Shown: positions 1 to 9,256 of the stretch, piece by piece
Layout: every line of letters begins with the position of its first letter
Position numbering within the stretch: the first letter of the stretch is position 1
Assembly: GCF_004353915.1 (NCBI RefSeq)
Contig: NZ_SMRP01000013.1
Location: 1 to 59,101, forward strand
DNA length: 59,101 nt
Direction: 5' to 3'
Source of the DNA: Paraburkholderia silviterrae
Lineage (GTDB): Bacteria; Pseudomonadota; Gammaproteobacteria; Burkholderiales; Burkholderiaceae
The notes under the pieces: generated by a model
The model's input: only the letters and a program-made list of their open reading frames with translations
The model's database searches: none
Told to the model about the DNA's origin: nothing
Made by a program: the position numbers and the translations under genes

Positions 1-55
1 TGCCGCCCCGCACAGGGGCAACACTCATATACCTACATGAAAACAAGGAAAGGCC
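1..55. repeat. Palindromic repeat, copy A (right end only)
   Basis: The first 55 bases match the right-hand end of the repeat at 31274-31851: the GCCGCCCCGCACAGGGGCAA core, an ATG-AAAACAAGGAAAGGCC end, and only a few changes between them. The rest of this copy lies outside the window. It sits 24 bp past the stop codon of the minus-strand regulator gene that follows. Short reading frames in this element are judged spurious. Confidence 0.85.
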
Positions 56-79
56 AACACTCTACATAGAATCGCCACT

Positions 80-2977
80 CTAACCACTATGAACCGCACG
101 CACACGCGCGGAGCACACAGCATTCACCCTGCGGCGCATACGAACAAGACGCTGGATATCAGGCGCTGACGAATTCAAATCAAACACACCTTCGAACCCC
201 GAAATCATCATCGCGGCCTCGCTTGCCGCGTTCTTTCCGATAAGGTGCGCAGCCAGATCGAGCGTTGCTCGCAACCGCCATATCACGGCGCCGTGCCCAC
301 TTCCAAGCGCAATTGCGGCGCTCATAAATCGACGACCATCCGCCTCATACCAGGCCCGCACTTCAGCCCCCGCGCCGTCCTGCACGCGCGCACGTTGCAA
401 CGCCACCCATCCGCGTGCCCGCAGAAGTTCAGGCACAAAGCACTGTTCACCGTGCGTTTCACCGCGCTGTATCGCCTCGTCTAGTCTAGCGGCGGCGGCC
501 TCGAATCGGCCTGCTTCGACGAGCAATTCGGCCCACGAGACGATAAACGGCGCGATCGCGCCACGAAAGCCACGCGCAACCAGGCGCAGCAATGCCGGCT
601 CGAGCCGCGCGAGCGCCGCCGCGCCATCGCTATCGCTATCGCGCAGACCGCACTGAACCGCCAGACATTCCGCGTAATCCTCCCAGATAACGAATCGATG
701 GGTCGCCACCTGCGAACGCAACAGCGCGAGATAGCGCGACGCCGCATGCGTGTCGCCACATTGCAGCGCGACAGGCACCGCGACCGTGGCAAGCAGATAA
801 CTGAGCGAAGGCTCCAGCATCTCGCGGCGCACGGGCGCGAGCGCTTGCTCGATGAGCTGCAAGGCGCGCGCGGGCTTACCCTCGAGCCACGCGATTCGCG
901 CCAGCGCGCCATGACAGAAACTCAGCGGATCGACATCCGGCGTGGCGCACGAGCGCTCCGTGCAACCGGCCTCGCCCAGCGCCGCAACGGCATGCTCGAG
1001 ACGCTCGCGGGCCTGCCCGTGCTCGCCGAATGCATGCAGCGAGACCGCCACCATCGCGCCGGCGAGCGGCTCGTGCCAGCGCGGTCCGGCGCGCCGCGCG
1101 GCCTGCTCGAAACGCGTGGCGTAGCGGATCGACGCGTGAATGTCGCCCGTGGCCAGCGCCGCGTTCCAGAGGCCGCATAAGGCGCGCGCAGCGAACGCGT
1201 CGTCCTGTGCCGACCGTGCGAGCCGCCATACGCGTTGCCAGAGCGACATCGCCCGCTCGACGTCGTCGCCCGCGTGCATGAGCGTCGACGCGTAGGCGCT
1301 GCACAGCCGCATTTCGCAGACGATGTCGATTGAGCCGGCGGGCAAGGTGTCGAGCACGGCGAGCGCGCGCTTTGCCCGCTCGCAGCATTCGCTCACGAGC
1401 GATGCGTCGAGCAGCGTGCCCACCAGCGCCCCGGCAAGCGCCACGCCCTGGGCGGGGTCGCCGTCGTCGGAGAACGCCCATTCGTAGGCGGTGCGCGCGT
1501 CGTCCAGCGAAAAGCGCGCTTGAACGTCGGCACCGGCACGGCTGTCGGGCGCGAGCACGAGGCCGCTTGCCTCGATCCGCGTTTGCATGTAGCGCATATG
1601 CCGCGCCGCGATCACATGGAGCTCGCCTTCCTCGCGCAGCTTGTCCAGCGCATAGGCGCGCGCGCATTCGGTCAGCCGGTACGTCGCGACAGGCCCGTGA
1701 AACTCGACATTGAGGAGCGACTTCGTCGCCAGATCGCCCAGGCTCGACACGATCACCGGGATCGACATGCCCGGCTCGGTGGCGACCGCGCAGACGGCGT
1801 CGAAGGTGAACGTGCCGGTAAAGCACCCAAGCCGCCGGAACAGCACACGCGAAGCCGCGTCGAGCAGCGCGTAGCTCCACTCGAAGGTCGCGCGCAAGCT
1901 CTGGTGCCGCGGCAGCGCCGAGCGCAATCCTCCGGCGAGCAGATCGAGCCGGTGATCGAGCCGCGCCGCGACGCCCTCGACACCGAGCGTCGCCACCCGC
2001 GCGGCGGCGAGCTCGATGGCGAGCGGCAGGCCATCGAGCCGGCGGCAGATATCGGCCACGAGCGCGATGCTGCTTTCGTCGCCCGCGCAATCGGTCGCGA
2101 ACGATCGTGCGTGGCACAGGAACAGCTCGACCGCCGGATGCGCGAGCAGCGCTTGCGTCGACAGTCCGCTTGCGGGCACGCCAAGCGTTTCGAGGCGCAG
2201 CACCGATTCGGCGCGGATGTGCAGGGTTTCGCGGCTCGTCACGAGTATGCGTGCCGACGGGTTGCGCGCCGCCAGCGTCTCCACGAGCCCGGCCACGATG
2301 TCGATCACATGTTCGGCGTTATCGAGCACGAGGAGGCACCGCGATGCCGCCAGGGCCTCGGCTACGGCGCTCGGCTGCGCGTCCACCAGGCGAGGCGCGA
2401 GCGCGTGCGCCAGGGCCGCGAGGACTTCCTCGTGCGATGAGGCATTCGCCAGTTCTACGAAGTAAATCGGCAGGCCATAGCGGCTGTGCATCTCGCTCGC
2501 GACGTGCAGCGCGAGCGCGGTTTTGCCGATGCCGCCCGCGCCGACCACGGTGGTGACGGGCTCGCGTTCGAGCTGGGCGATGATCTGCTCGATCTCGGCG
2601 TGCCGTCCGATCAAGGGCGAGACGAGCGGGGGCAGTGCCGCATGCTGCGGCGAGGGTTCGGCGTGCGCAGGCGCTTCGACGGCGGGCGTGCGTTGCGCGA
2701 CCAGAACATAGCCCCGGCCCGGCACGGTCTTGATCAGATCGCGCTCTGCGCCAAACAGCTTGCGCAGCGACGCAATATGCACTTGCAGGCGATTTTCCTC
2801 GACAATCAGACCCGGCCACACTTCATCCATGATCTGGTCTTTCGACAGGATGGCGCCATTGGCGCGATGCAGCACTTCGAGAATATCGAAGGCGCGCGCG
2901 CCAATGCGCAGCGAAACGCCGTTCCGCTGGATGTTTCGCTGATCGAAACTGACCTGCAACGAGCCTAACTGAACCAT
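80..2977 (-). CDS. Winged-helix transcriptional regulator with NB-ARC-type ATPase and TPR-like C-terminus
   Basis: The 965-residue protein begins with an OmpR/CadC-type winged helix (about residues 5-95, ending in KTVPGRGYVL). An STAND/NB-ARC-like ATPase follows, with Walker A GAGGIGKTAL near residue 146 and Walker B CLLVLDNAEHV near residue 215. The remaining roughly 500 residues are alpha-helical and TPR-like. This layout is typical of large one-component activators in Burkholderiales that sense a ligand through the ATPase/TPR part. The start is supported by GGAG six bases upstream of the ATG. No transmembrane segment is visible, so it should be cytosolic. It stands alone, with a LysR gene upstream on the same strand, and its target cannot be read from the sequence. 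The 3' end runs into repeat copy A. Confidence 0.85.
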   Translation of the reverse strand: MVQLGSLQVSFDQRNIQRNGVSLRIGARAFDILEVLHRANGAILSKDQIMDEVWPGLIVEENRLQVHIASLRKLFGAERDLIKTVPGRGYVLVAQRTPAVEAPAHAEPSPQHAALPPLVSPLIGRHAEIEQIIAQLEREPVTTVVGAGGIGKTALALHVASEMHSRYGLPIYFVELANASSHEEVLAALAHALAPRLVDAQPSAVAEALAASRCLLVLDNAEHVIDIVAGLVETLAARNPSARILVTSRETLHIRAESVLRLETLGVPASGLSTQALLAHPAVELFLCHARSFATDCAGDESSIALVADICRRLDGLPLAIELAAARVATLGVEGVAARLDHRLDLLAGGLRSALPRHQSLRATFEWSYALLDAASRVLFRRLGCFTGTFTFDAVCAVATEPGMSIPVIVSSLGDLATKSLLNVEFHGPVATYRLTECARAYALDKLREEGELHVIAARHMRYMQTRIEASGLVLAPDSRAGADVQARFSLDDARTAYEWAFSDDGDPAQGVALAGALVGTLLDASLVSECCERAKRALAVLDTLPAGSIDIVCEMRLCSAYASTLMHAGDDVERAMSLWQRVWRLARSAQDDAFAARALCGLWNAALATGDIHASIRYATRFEQAARRAGPRWHEPLAGAMVAVSLHAFGEHGQARERLEHAVAALGEAGCTERSCATPDVDPLSFCHGALARIAWLEGKPARALQLIEQALAPVRREMLEPSLSYLLATVAVPVALQCGDTHAASRYLALLRSQVATHRFVIWEDYAECLAVQCGLRDSDSDGAAALARLEPALLRLVARGFRGAIAPFIVSWAELLVEAGRFEAAAARLDEAIQRGETHGEQCFVPELLRARGWVALQRARVQDGAGAEVRAWYEADGRRFMSAAIALGSGHGAVIWRLRATLDLAAHLIGKNAASEAAMMISGFEGVFDLNSSAPDIQRLVRMRRRVNAVCSARVRAVHSG

Positions 2978-3152
2978 GGTCGTCTCCAGGGGCGTGGGCG
3001 GGATCGCAATGCCTGGAGTGTACGCAAACGACCTCGGGGCGTCTTGTACAAAAGTTCACAACGCCCGGCCAATGCGTGCTGGGAGACAGATGCAGCGGCG
3101 GCTGCCGGCTGGTACGAATGTCACTTTGAATGGGAGGCGAATCGAAGCCCGC

Positions 3153-4058
3153 CTAGGGCAGCAGGTCCGCCGCCTTCGTGACAAGCTCGATGAACGCACC
3201 TATGCGCCTCGACCCGCGCTGATTGGGCAGATAGAGCGCCGTGACCGCGGAGCGCGCGTGATTCGGATTCACCTCGTAGCCTTCGAAGAGCTTCGTCAAG
3301 CGTCCGCTTTGCACGTCGGGGGCCACGAGCCAGCTCGGGAGCAACGCGATGCCCGCGCCGCTCAAGGCTGCTTCGCGAAGAATATCGGAGTTGTTGGTCT
3401 TCAGTCTGCCCGTGACGGCAACCTCCGTCTGCACGCCGTCCTTGCTGAATGTCCAGACTTGCCGGTCGGCCCCGTATGAAAAACGCAGACTCCTATGCGC
3501 GCTCACGTCGGCGGGCTCGACGGGCGTGCCGAACTCGCTCAAATAGGCCTCGCTGGCAACGACGTATCGCTTGAAGGTGCCAATGTGCCGGCTGATCACA
3601 CCGGCATCGGGCGGCGGCGTGCCGAGGCGTATGGCGAGGTCGATGCGCTCGGAGACCAGATCGGAGAACGTGTCGCTGAGCGTGAGGTCCAGGTCGAGCT
3701 TGGGGTAGCGCGAGAGAAACGCGCCCAGATGCGGGCTGATGCACTGGCGCGCGAATTCCACCGGCACCGAGACCCGCAGCGGCCCCGAGGGCTCCTCGCC
3801 GCGGTCGCAGACGGCCGCGTCGGCTTCGGCGAGGTCTTCGAGAATTTGCCTCGCGCGCGCGTAATAGGTCTTGCCGGCATCGGATAGCGTGACCTGGCGC
3901 GTCGTCCGGTTGAGCAGCGCCGTGCCGAGCGCTTCTTCGAGGCCGTCGACCGAGCGCGTGACCGACGAGGTCGCCAGTCCGAGTATTCTCGCCGCGCCCG
4001 AAAATCCGCCGCTCTCGGCCACTACTACGAATGCGCGAAGCGCCTGAAGCTTGTCCAT
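3153..4058 (-). CDS. LysR-family transcriptional regulator
   Basis: This is a 301-residue LysR regulator. The N-terminal helix-turn-helix (about residues 1-60) reads MDKLQALRAFVVVAESGGF and ATSSVTRSVDGLE, and a periplasmic-binding-like effector domain follows (about 90-295). The MDKLQ start at 4058 was preferred over an ATG nine codons upstream because it matches the usual LysR N-terminus. It is divergent from the DsbA-like gene across 101 bp, the classic LysR regulator/target arrangement, so control of that gene is likely. The protein closely resembles the LysR encoded at 24053-24970, sharing ATSSVTR and the LLxRTxRxVxLxDAG region. The effector is unknown. Confidence 0.9.
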   Translation of the reverse strand: MDKLQALRAFVVVAESGGFSGAARILGLATSSVTRSVDGLEEALGTALLNRTTRQVTLSDAGKTYYARARQILEDLAEADAAVCDRGEEPSGPLRVSVPVEFARQCISPHLGAFLSRYPKLDLDLTLSDTFSDLVSERIDLAIRLGTPPPDAGVISRHIGTFKRYVVASEAYLSEFGTPVEPADVSAHRSLRFSYGADRQVWTFSKDGVQTEVAVTGRLKTNNSDILREAALSGAGIALLPSWLVAPDVQSGRLTKLFEGYEVNPNHARSAVTALYLPNQRGSRRIGAFIELVTKAADLLP

Positions 4059-4159
4059 TACGTTGCCTCCCATGCAATGCGCCATTGCGTGCCGTTGCCA
4101 TTCTAGCTTTGGGCAAGCGGCCCTATCTTCGGTGCAGATCCCCCTGAAGGAGAAGTGTG

Positions 4160-4819
4160 ATGGAACCGCTTGAAATTCGTATCACCCATGATTTCATTTG
4201 CCCGTGGTGCTGGATCGGCGAGACGAAACTCGATGAAGCCCTGCGCGAGGAAGGCACCAGCGTGCGCTACGTGTTCGTCCCGTACGAACTGAATCCGGAT
4301 ATGCCAAAGGAAGGGCTGGACCGCAAAGCGTATCGCACGGCCAAATTCGGCAGTTGGGCGCGCTCGCAAGCCATGGATTCTCACGTGGTGGACGAAGGCC
4401 GGCCGCACGGGCTGTCGTTCAACTACGACCGCGTGAAGCGCACGCCGAATACGCTGGCCGCTCACCGGCTCGTCTGGTTCGCTCAAAACGAGGGACGCGA
4501 TGCGCGCGCGCTCGTCGACGCCATTTTCCGGGCCTACTTCTCGGAAGGGCGAGACATTGGCGACACGGGCGTATTGACGGACATCGCAATTGCGGCGGGC
4601 CTCGACGCGGCGCGGGTACGCGAGCTGTTCGCCTCGGCAAACGGGGGCGCCGAAGTTCGCACGCTTGAAGCGGCATCCGCACTCGAAGGGGTCAACGCGG
4701 TGCCGTTCGTCAAGATCGGCGCTGAAGCCGTGAGCGGTGCGCAGCCTGTCATCGTGTTTCGCCGTGCCTTGCGTGCGGCCGCGCGGGCGGAAATGGAAGC
4801 GCATGCGCTGACTGCTTGA
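4160..4819 (+). CDS. DsbA-family (FrnE-like) 2-hydroxychromene-2-carboxylate isomerase/oxidoreductase
   Basis: This 219-residue protein has the DsbA/FrnE fold. A CPWC motif sits near residue 14 (ITHDFICPWCWIGE), followed by the helical insertion and a C-terminal GVNAVPFVKIG segment holding the cis-Pro typical of thioredoxin folds. There is no signal peptide, so it is probably a cytosolic disulfide oxidoreductase or glutathione-dependent isomerase. AAGGAG at 4147-4152 lies seven bases before ATG 4160; the overlapping GTG at 4157 would be too close. The divergent LysR gene suggests inducible expression. The gene is convergent with the DUF3331 gene, with 22 bp between the stops. The exact substrate is unknown. 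Confidence 0.85.
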   Translation: MEPLEIRITHDFICPWCWIGETKLDEALREEGTSVRYVFVPYELNPDMPKEGLDRKAYRTAKFGSWARSQAMDSHVVDEGRPHGLSFNYDRVKRTPNTLAAHRLVWFAQNEGRDARALVDAIFRAYFSEGRDIGDTGVLTDIAIAAGLDAARVRELFASANGGAEVRTLEAASALEGVNAVPFVKIGAEAVSGAQPVIVFRRALRAAARAEMEAHALTA

Positions 4820-4841
4820 TGCTTCACGCGGGCCGCATGCG

Positions 4842-5279
4842 TTAGCCTTCGCCTTGCGCCTCGCGGGCTTCCAGGGCCGAGGCGAGAATCGAGCGGTCCG
4901 CGTTGGCCGGGCGTTGACGACGCCGTCCGCCCGGACGGTAGACGGCGTCGCCCCGGTTGATGGCCTTGCCCGTGAGGCTGCAGATGGACTTGCGGCGGGC
5001 ATGCGTGCGCGTCCAGAGCTGATCCGAATAGTGCCCGGACGTGGCGTCATTCCAGCAGAGCGAAATGGCGGTGCTGGAGAGGCGTTCGAGGATCCGGATA
5101 TAGCCGGAAAACGGGCCGTCCGGTTGCGCCCGCGAGGCGCGGCGCATAGCGAGCGCGGGGCACCCATCGAGCAGCACGCCTCTCGGGCCCGAGACCGGTG
5201 TATTCGCTGGCGGGCACGAAGCGCGCTCAAGCCAGTCGATGGTTTGTTGCCACGGTCCGTTGTTTGCAAAGCATTCCAT
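4842..5279 (-). CDS. DUF3331 domain protein
   Basis: This 145-residue protein is recognised from its C-terminal half: a WNDATSGHYSDQLW segment, SICSLTGKAINRGDAVYRP, then RPANADRSILASALE. This is the pattern I recall for DUF3331, a family found mainly in Burkholderia and relatives with no known function. The CxLTGxxIxRGDAVYRP segment looks like a small zinc-ribbon or YopX-like turn, but only one cysteine is visible in it. The start at 5279 was chosen because GGAG lies seven bases upstream; longer reading frames extend into non-coding DNA. There is no signal peptide. The gene is monocistronic and tail-to-tail with the DsbA-like gene. Confidence 0.8.
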   Translation of the reverse strand: MECFANNGPWQQTIDWLERASCPPANTPVSGPRGVLLDGCPALAMRRASRAQPDGPFSGYIRILERLSSTAISLCWNDATSGHYSDQLWTRTHARRKSICSLTGKAINRGDAVYRPGGRRRQRPANADRSILASALEAREAQGEG

Positions 5280-5487
5280 CGCGCTGCTCCATGATGCATG
5301 CATGGGGGCGGCGCCGTGCGCCGTCATGCATGGGCGTTCGAGTGTCGGGCGTGGCGCGCAAGGGCGCCACGCTTCGCTGGGACTCAGGCTTGCATTGTGG
5401 AGCGTCGCGGCTAAAACGTCCTTGGCGGGGGCGTGAAAATTCCTGAAACGTTCGAAACCGGGAGGGATGAGCGAGCGCTGGCGCAAA

Positions 5488-5526
5488 GCAACGGGCGGCA
5501 GGCGAAATACGCCTGCCGCCCGTTGC
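5488..5526 (-). terminator. Strong hairpin terminator downstream of the ene-reductase gene
   Basis: A perfect 17-bp inverted repeat (GCAACGGGCGGCAGGCG at 5488-5504 and its complement at 5510-5526) has a 5-base AAATA loop. It lies 21 bp beyond the stop of the minus-strand gene ending at 5548. In that orientation it is followed by only TTTGCGC, so the U-tract is short but the stem is very stable. Confidence 0.7.
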
Positions 5527-5547
5527 ACATTGCCCACTGCCGTGGCA

Positions 5548-6672
5548 TCAGTCCGAAATGGAGGTGAAATCCGGATAGTCGGTGTAGCCTTCGGCGCCGC
5601 CGCCGAAGAACGTGCTGGCGTCGGCGTCGTTGAGCGGCAGCGCGTCGCGCAGCCGTGCGGGCAGGTCGGGGTTCGCAAGGAACGGGCGGCCGAAGGCGAT
5701 GAGATCCGCGCGGCCCTTGTCGAGCGCCTGCCTCGCGGATTCGAGCGTATAGCCGCCCGCGAGCATCAGCACGCCCTTGAACTGCTTGCGCATGAGCTCG
5801 ATGATGGCGTCCCAGCGCGGATCGAACTGCTCGTCCTTCACCGTGCCGACGATCGCGGGCTCGACGAGGTGCAGGTAGGCCAGATCCCAGTCGTTCAGGC
5901 GCTCGGCGATATGGCCGAAGGTGGCTTCGGGCGTATCGTCGCCCATGCCCATGAAGCGGCCCATCGGCGTGAGGCGCACGCCCACATTGATCGCGCCGAC
6001 TTCGTCGCTGACCGCCTGCACGACTTCGAATAGCAGACGCGTGCGGTTTTCGATGCTGCCGCCATAGGCGTCAGTGCGGTGGTTGCTGTTGCTGTTGATG
6101 AACTGATCGAGCAGATAGCCGTTGCCGGCGTGAATCTCGACGCCGTCCATGCCCGCTTCCAGGGCGTTGCGCGCGGCGGCGCGAAAGTCGCTCACGACCT
6201 GCGCGATGCCTTCGAGCGTGAGCTCCTGCGGCACCGGTACCTCGGCCCACGCGCCGTTGCCGTTGTCGTCGATGATGAAGGTCTTGCCCGGTACCGCCAT
6301 GGCAGTCGGCGCGACCGGCAGGCCGCCGTCGGGCTGGAACACCGGGTGCGAGACGCGCCCGACGTGCCAGAGCTGCAGGAAGATTTTTCCGCCCTCGGCG
6401 TGGACGGCTTCGCTCACGGCGCGCCATCCTTCGATTTGCTCCGCAGTATGGATGCCGGGCGTCCAGGCGTAGCCCTGGCCCTGCTGCGAGATTTGCGTCG
6501 CTTCGGTCACGATCAGCGCCGCGCTGGCACGCTGGCGGTAATACTCGACGTTCATGGGCGTCGGCACGTTGCCGGGCTGCCCGGCGCGCGAGCGGGTGAG
6601 CGGCGCCATGGCGACGCGATGCGCAAGCAGGAAGCGGCCGAGGCGAAGCGGTTTGAAGAGGGTGTCGGACAT
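5548..6672 (-). CDS. nemA: Old Yellow Enzyme family alkene reductase (NemA-like)
   Basis: This 374-residue FMN-dependent TIM-barrel ene-reductase reduces activated C=C bonds (enones, N-ethylmaleimide, nitro esters) with NAD(P)H. Visible features are MAPLTRSRA near residue 22, the substrate-binding pair H181 and N184 in EIHAGNGYLLDQF, the proton-donor Tyr186, and the phosphate-binding LIAFGRPFLANPDL near the C-terminus. Length and motifs fit NemA. It may be the last gene of a minus-strand train starting at 13086, and a hairpin terminator follows it. A role in reducing an unsaturated catabolic intermediate is inference; general electrophile detoxification is equally possible. Confidence 0.9.
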   Translation of the reverse strand: MSDTLFKPLRLGRFLLAHRVAMAPLTRSRAGQPGNVPTPMNVEYYRQRASAALIVTEATQISQQGQGYAWTPGIHTAEQIEGWRAVSEAVHAEGGKIFLQLWHVGRVSHPVFQPDGGLPVAPTAMAVPGKTFIIDDNGNGAWAEVPVPQELTLEGIAQVVSDFRAAARNALEAGMDGVEIHAGNGYLLDQFINSNSNHRTDAYGGSIENRTRLLFEVVQAVSDEVGAINVGVRLTPMGRFMGMGDDTPEATFGHIAERLNDWDLAYLHLVEPAIVGTVKDEQFDPRWDAIIELMRKQFKGVLMLAGGYTLESARQALDKGRADLIAFGRPFLANPDLPARLRDALPLNDADASTFFGGGAEGYTDYPDFTSISD

Positions 6673-6811
6673 TGAAATCTCCGTTCAAGAGGGGAGTGGG
6701 ATGGCTGCAACGATATCGATGACCGGCACGGGAGAGAATCCATCGCCTGCGCTATGCAGTTTTGCGTCGGACGCTACGACGCGCTTTGCCATGCTCGCGT
6801 TGCAGGACGTC

Positions 6812-7954
6812 TCAGAGCGGCTGGCCGAGGCCGAACGATGCGGCGAGTTGCGGGCCTCGCGCGAGGAGCGTTGCCACTTCCTCGCGCCGCTGCGCGGACC
6901 ACTGCGCCAGCCGCTGGACGACATTGGCTGCATCGGTTGCATCGGCTGCGTCCGGCGTCAGCGCCTGGGCGAGCGAAACGGCGTCGTGCGCCGCCTTCGA
7001 TGTGCCCGACGCCGTGTGCGGGCGCAGCGTGCAGGCCGCATCGCCGATCAGGGCCACGCGGCCGTGTGCGAAGCTGGGGCTCAGTGCGTCGAAGATGGCC
7101 TGAACAAAGGGCGCGCGCGTGGCCATAACCAGTTGTGAGAGGACCGCCGGCAGCCGCTCGCTGGCGAGCTGGCGCAGCGTTTCGACGGAGCGCTCTGAAA
7201 GCTCGCCTGGGTGGATCGACGCGTGATGGACGGTTCCCGCCCGATCGGTCAAATGGCGGCGCAATGATTCGGAGTCCGTTTCATTGCGATACCAGAGCCA
7301 GTTGAAACGCCGCGCGCCTTGTGCAAGCGAGCCGTCGAGCGCGGGAATCAGGAATGCCATGAAGAGCTCGCCAGGCGCCTTGTGCAGTGTCATATACTCG
7401 ACCAGCGTGGCGATCGCGGCCGCGTCGAAATCGGCTTCGTCGACGATGCCGCGCCATGCGATGTAGCCCGCAAACGACGGCGCGTAGCCGGGGAAGATCT
7501 GCGCGCGCAGCGCCGAGCCCGTGCCGTCCGCGGCAACGAGCACGTCGGCGCGCTCGGTGTGCTCGCCGAAATGGACATCGACACCCTCGGCATCCTGCGA
7601 GAATCCCGTGACCTGACGGCCGTAGTGAATGCGCTGCGGCGGCAACATGCTGCACAGCGAGCGATAAACGGTATCCCAGGACGAGAACGGCAGGAGCTCC
7701 GGCTCGTCGCGCGCGAGCGCGCCGTCACGGTCGATCCAGTGGCGGCGGTGCGTGGGTACGCTGATCATGTCGCGGCAATGATGGCCATGCTGCTCGAGAA
7801 ACGCCATCATGCGCCGCAATACCGCCACGCCGCCGCCCTGGCCGCGCAGCGGGGCAGCGGAGCGTTCGTGGATCTGCACATCGTGCCCGATGCAATCGAG
7901 CGTCAGTGCGGCCGCAAGACCGGCTATCGAGCCTCCGGCAATGATGATTTTCAT
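6812..7954 (-). CDS. FAD-dependent monooxygenase (PHBH-fold aromatic hydroxylase family)
   Basis: The 380-residue protein starts with an ADP-binding Rossmann motif, MKIIIAGGSIAGLAAALTL. It carries the mid-protein DG motif (VLVAADGTGSALR) and the C-terminal FAD-ribityl GD motif (ALIGDAACTLRPHTASGTSKAAHDA). These mark a class A flavoprotein hydroxylase. The ATG at 7954 begins the Rossmann strand and has GGGGAG upstream; an upstream extension of the frame has no coding character. The surrounding ene-reductase, amidohydrolase and symporter genes suggest hydroxylation of a small aromatic or heteroaromatic acid. A run of GATGCAACCGATGCAGCC-type repeats near 6935 gives DAADATDAA. The substrate cannot be assigned. 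Confidence 0.85.
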   Translation of the reverse strand: MKIIIAGGSIAGLAAALTLDCIGHDVQIHERSAAPLRGQGGGVAVLRRMMAFLEQHGHHCRDMISVPTHRRHWIDRDGALARDEPELLPFSSWDTVYRSLCSMLPPQRIHYGRQVTGFSQDAEGVDVHFGEHTERADVLVAADGTGSALRAQIFPGYAPSFAGYIAWRGIVDEADFDAAAIATLVEYMTLHKAPGELFMAFLIPALDGSLAQGARRFNWLWYRNETDSESLRRHLTDRAGTVHHASIHPGELSERSVETLRQLASERLPAVLSQLVMATRAPFVQAIFDALSPSFAHGRVALIGDAACTLRPHTASGTSKAAHDAVSLAQALTPDAADATDAANVVQRLAQWSAQRREEVATLLARGPQLAASFGLGQPL

Positions 7955-8086
7955 GGTGGCTGACTCCCCTCGCTGGCAGGCGCGAAGCGTTCCCGATATT
8001 GCCTCGTTTCGCGCCTCAGGTGCGGCCGCTTCATAACATTTCAGATTTTCACGGCAAGGCACGGGGACGCCGCGCGCCGTGCCGCG

Positions 8087-9208
8087 CTAGATGCGAAGCA
8101 GCTTGCCTGCGTTGCCGCCAAGGATCATGGCGCGCTGCTCCGCGCTCAGGTCGAGACGGTCGAGGAAGCGCACCGGCTGCTCGTAGCCCATATCGAAGCA
8201 ATAGTCGCTGCCTAGCACCAGACGATCGACGCCGATGTTCTGCATCAGGTAGTCGAGCACCGGGCCGGAATGGGAGACCGTGTCGTAGCTGAAGCGCCGC
8301 AGATAGCTGCTCGGCCTTTGCGCGAGGCGCCGCGTTTCGGGCCGCACGGTCCAGCCGGCGTCGAGACGGCCGATAAGGATCGGCAGCGCGCCACCCGCGT
8401 GCGGCAGCGTGACCTCCAGATTCGGATAGCGGTCGAGGACGCCGCCAAGGATCAGATGCGACCCGGCGATCGCCGTATCGAAAGGATTGCCAAGCAGGTT
8501 GCTCAGGTAATAGTCGCCGAGTCGCGCGCCGCCGACCGTCTGCTGCGGGTGCAGAAAGACGGGCAGATTCAGTTGCTCGATGCGCGCGAAGACGGGCGAG
8601 AACAGCGGGTCGTCGAGGTCGCGGTTGTCGATGTTCGTGCCCATGTAGACGCCGCGAACGCCCGGCAGTTGCGACGCGCGTTCGAGCTCGTCGATGGCGT
8701 CGTTGGCATTGAGCATCGGCAGCGTGGCAAGCACGACGAATCGTGACGGATGCTGCTGGTACACGCGCGACGCCTCCGAATTCCACTCGCGGGCGAGCTT
8801 CGCGTTGAACTTGCGCTCGCCCCAGTACGCCATCGGCACGCTCAGCGAGAGGGCTTGCACGTCGACGCCCGACGCGTCCATGTCCTTGAGCCGCTCGTCG
8901 ACGTCGATGAACTTCATCGGCAGGGGACCGAGGCCGCCTGCGGGCGTCTTGAAGCTAAAGGTCTTGTCGTCGCAAACAAACGAGCCGCCGAACTGCTTGC
9001 CCTCGCCGCCCACCAGGTTGCAATAGCTCTCTGGATAGTAGTGGGCGTGAATGTCGATCGAGCGGACTTTACCGGGCAGCGAGCCGGTGGCCGCGCGCTG
9101 GGGCTCGCTTGCCGAGGCGGTGCCTCCGGCCACGACGGCGCCCGCCAGCGCGGTGAGCGCGCCCAGCATACGCCGGCGGCCGGGTGAGGTGCAGCACGAG
9201 CAATTCAT
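8087..9208 (-). CDS. Tat-exported amidohydrolase-family (ACMSD/resorcylate-decarboxylase-like) protein
   Basis: This 373-residue protein begins with a twin-arginine-like leader (GRRRMLGALTALAGAVVAGG, Ala-rich cleavage region near residue 33). A metal-dependent amidohydrolase-2 barrel follows: H54 and H56 in DIHAHYYPE, a VFLHP strand, LPHAGGALP, and the Asp of VLGSDYCFD. This branch includes ACMSD, gamma-resorcylate decarboxylase and related non-oxidative decarboxylases or hydratases. A Tat leader is unusual for cytosolic catabolic decarboxylases. The leader may reflect a real periplasmic location or an over-long N-terminus, but the RR-hydrophobic-Ala pattern is convincing. The gene lies 48 bp downstream of the symporter gene on the same strand. 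Confidence 0.8.
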   Translation of the reverse strand: MNCSCCTSPGRRRMLGALTALAGAVVAGGTASASEPQRAATGSLPGKVRSIDIHAHYYPESYCNLVGGEGKQFGGSFVCDDKTFSFKTPAGGLGPLPMKFIDVDERLKDMDASGVDVQALSLSVPMAYWGERKFNAKLAREWNSEASRVYQQHPSRFVVLATLPMLNANDAIDELERASQLPGVRGVYMGTNIDNRDLDDPLFSPVFARIEQLNLPVFLHPQQTVGGARLGDYYLSNLLGNPFDTAIAGSHLILGGVLDRYPNLEVTLPHAGGALPILIGRLDAGWTVRPETRRLAQRPSSYLRRFSYDTVSHSGPVLDYLMQNIGVDRLVLGSDYCFDMGYEQPVRFLDRLDLSAEQRAMILGGNAGKLLRI

Positions 9209-9256
9209 GATTGATCTCCGGAGACTTTTATGGGTTGATTCGTAGTCTTGAGCGTT

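Noticed and set aside
876..2117. Long open frames on both strands opposite or within the winged-helix regulator, rich in Arg/Ala/Gly
   Set aside because: They are shadow frames caused by high GC. Their composition is low-complexity Arg-rich, whereas the minus-strand 965-residue protein has clear domains.
4103..5299. 398-residue minus-strand frame covering the DsbA-like gene
   Set aside because: Antisense to a protein with a clear CPWC DsbA motif; composition is Arg/Ala-rich without domains.
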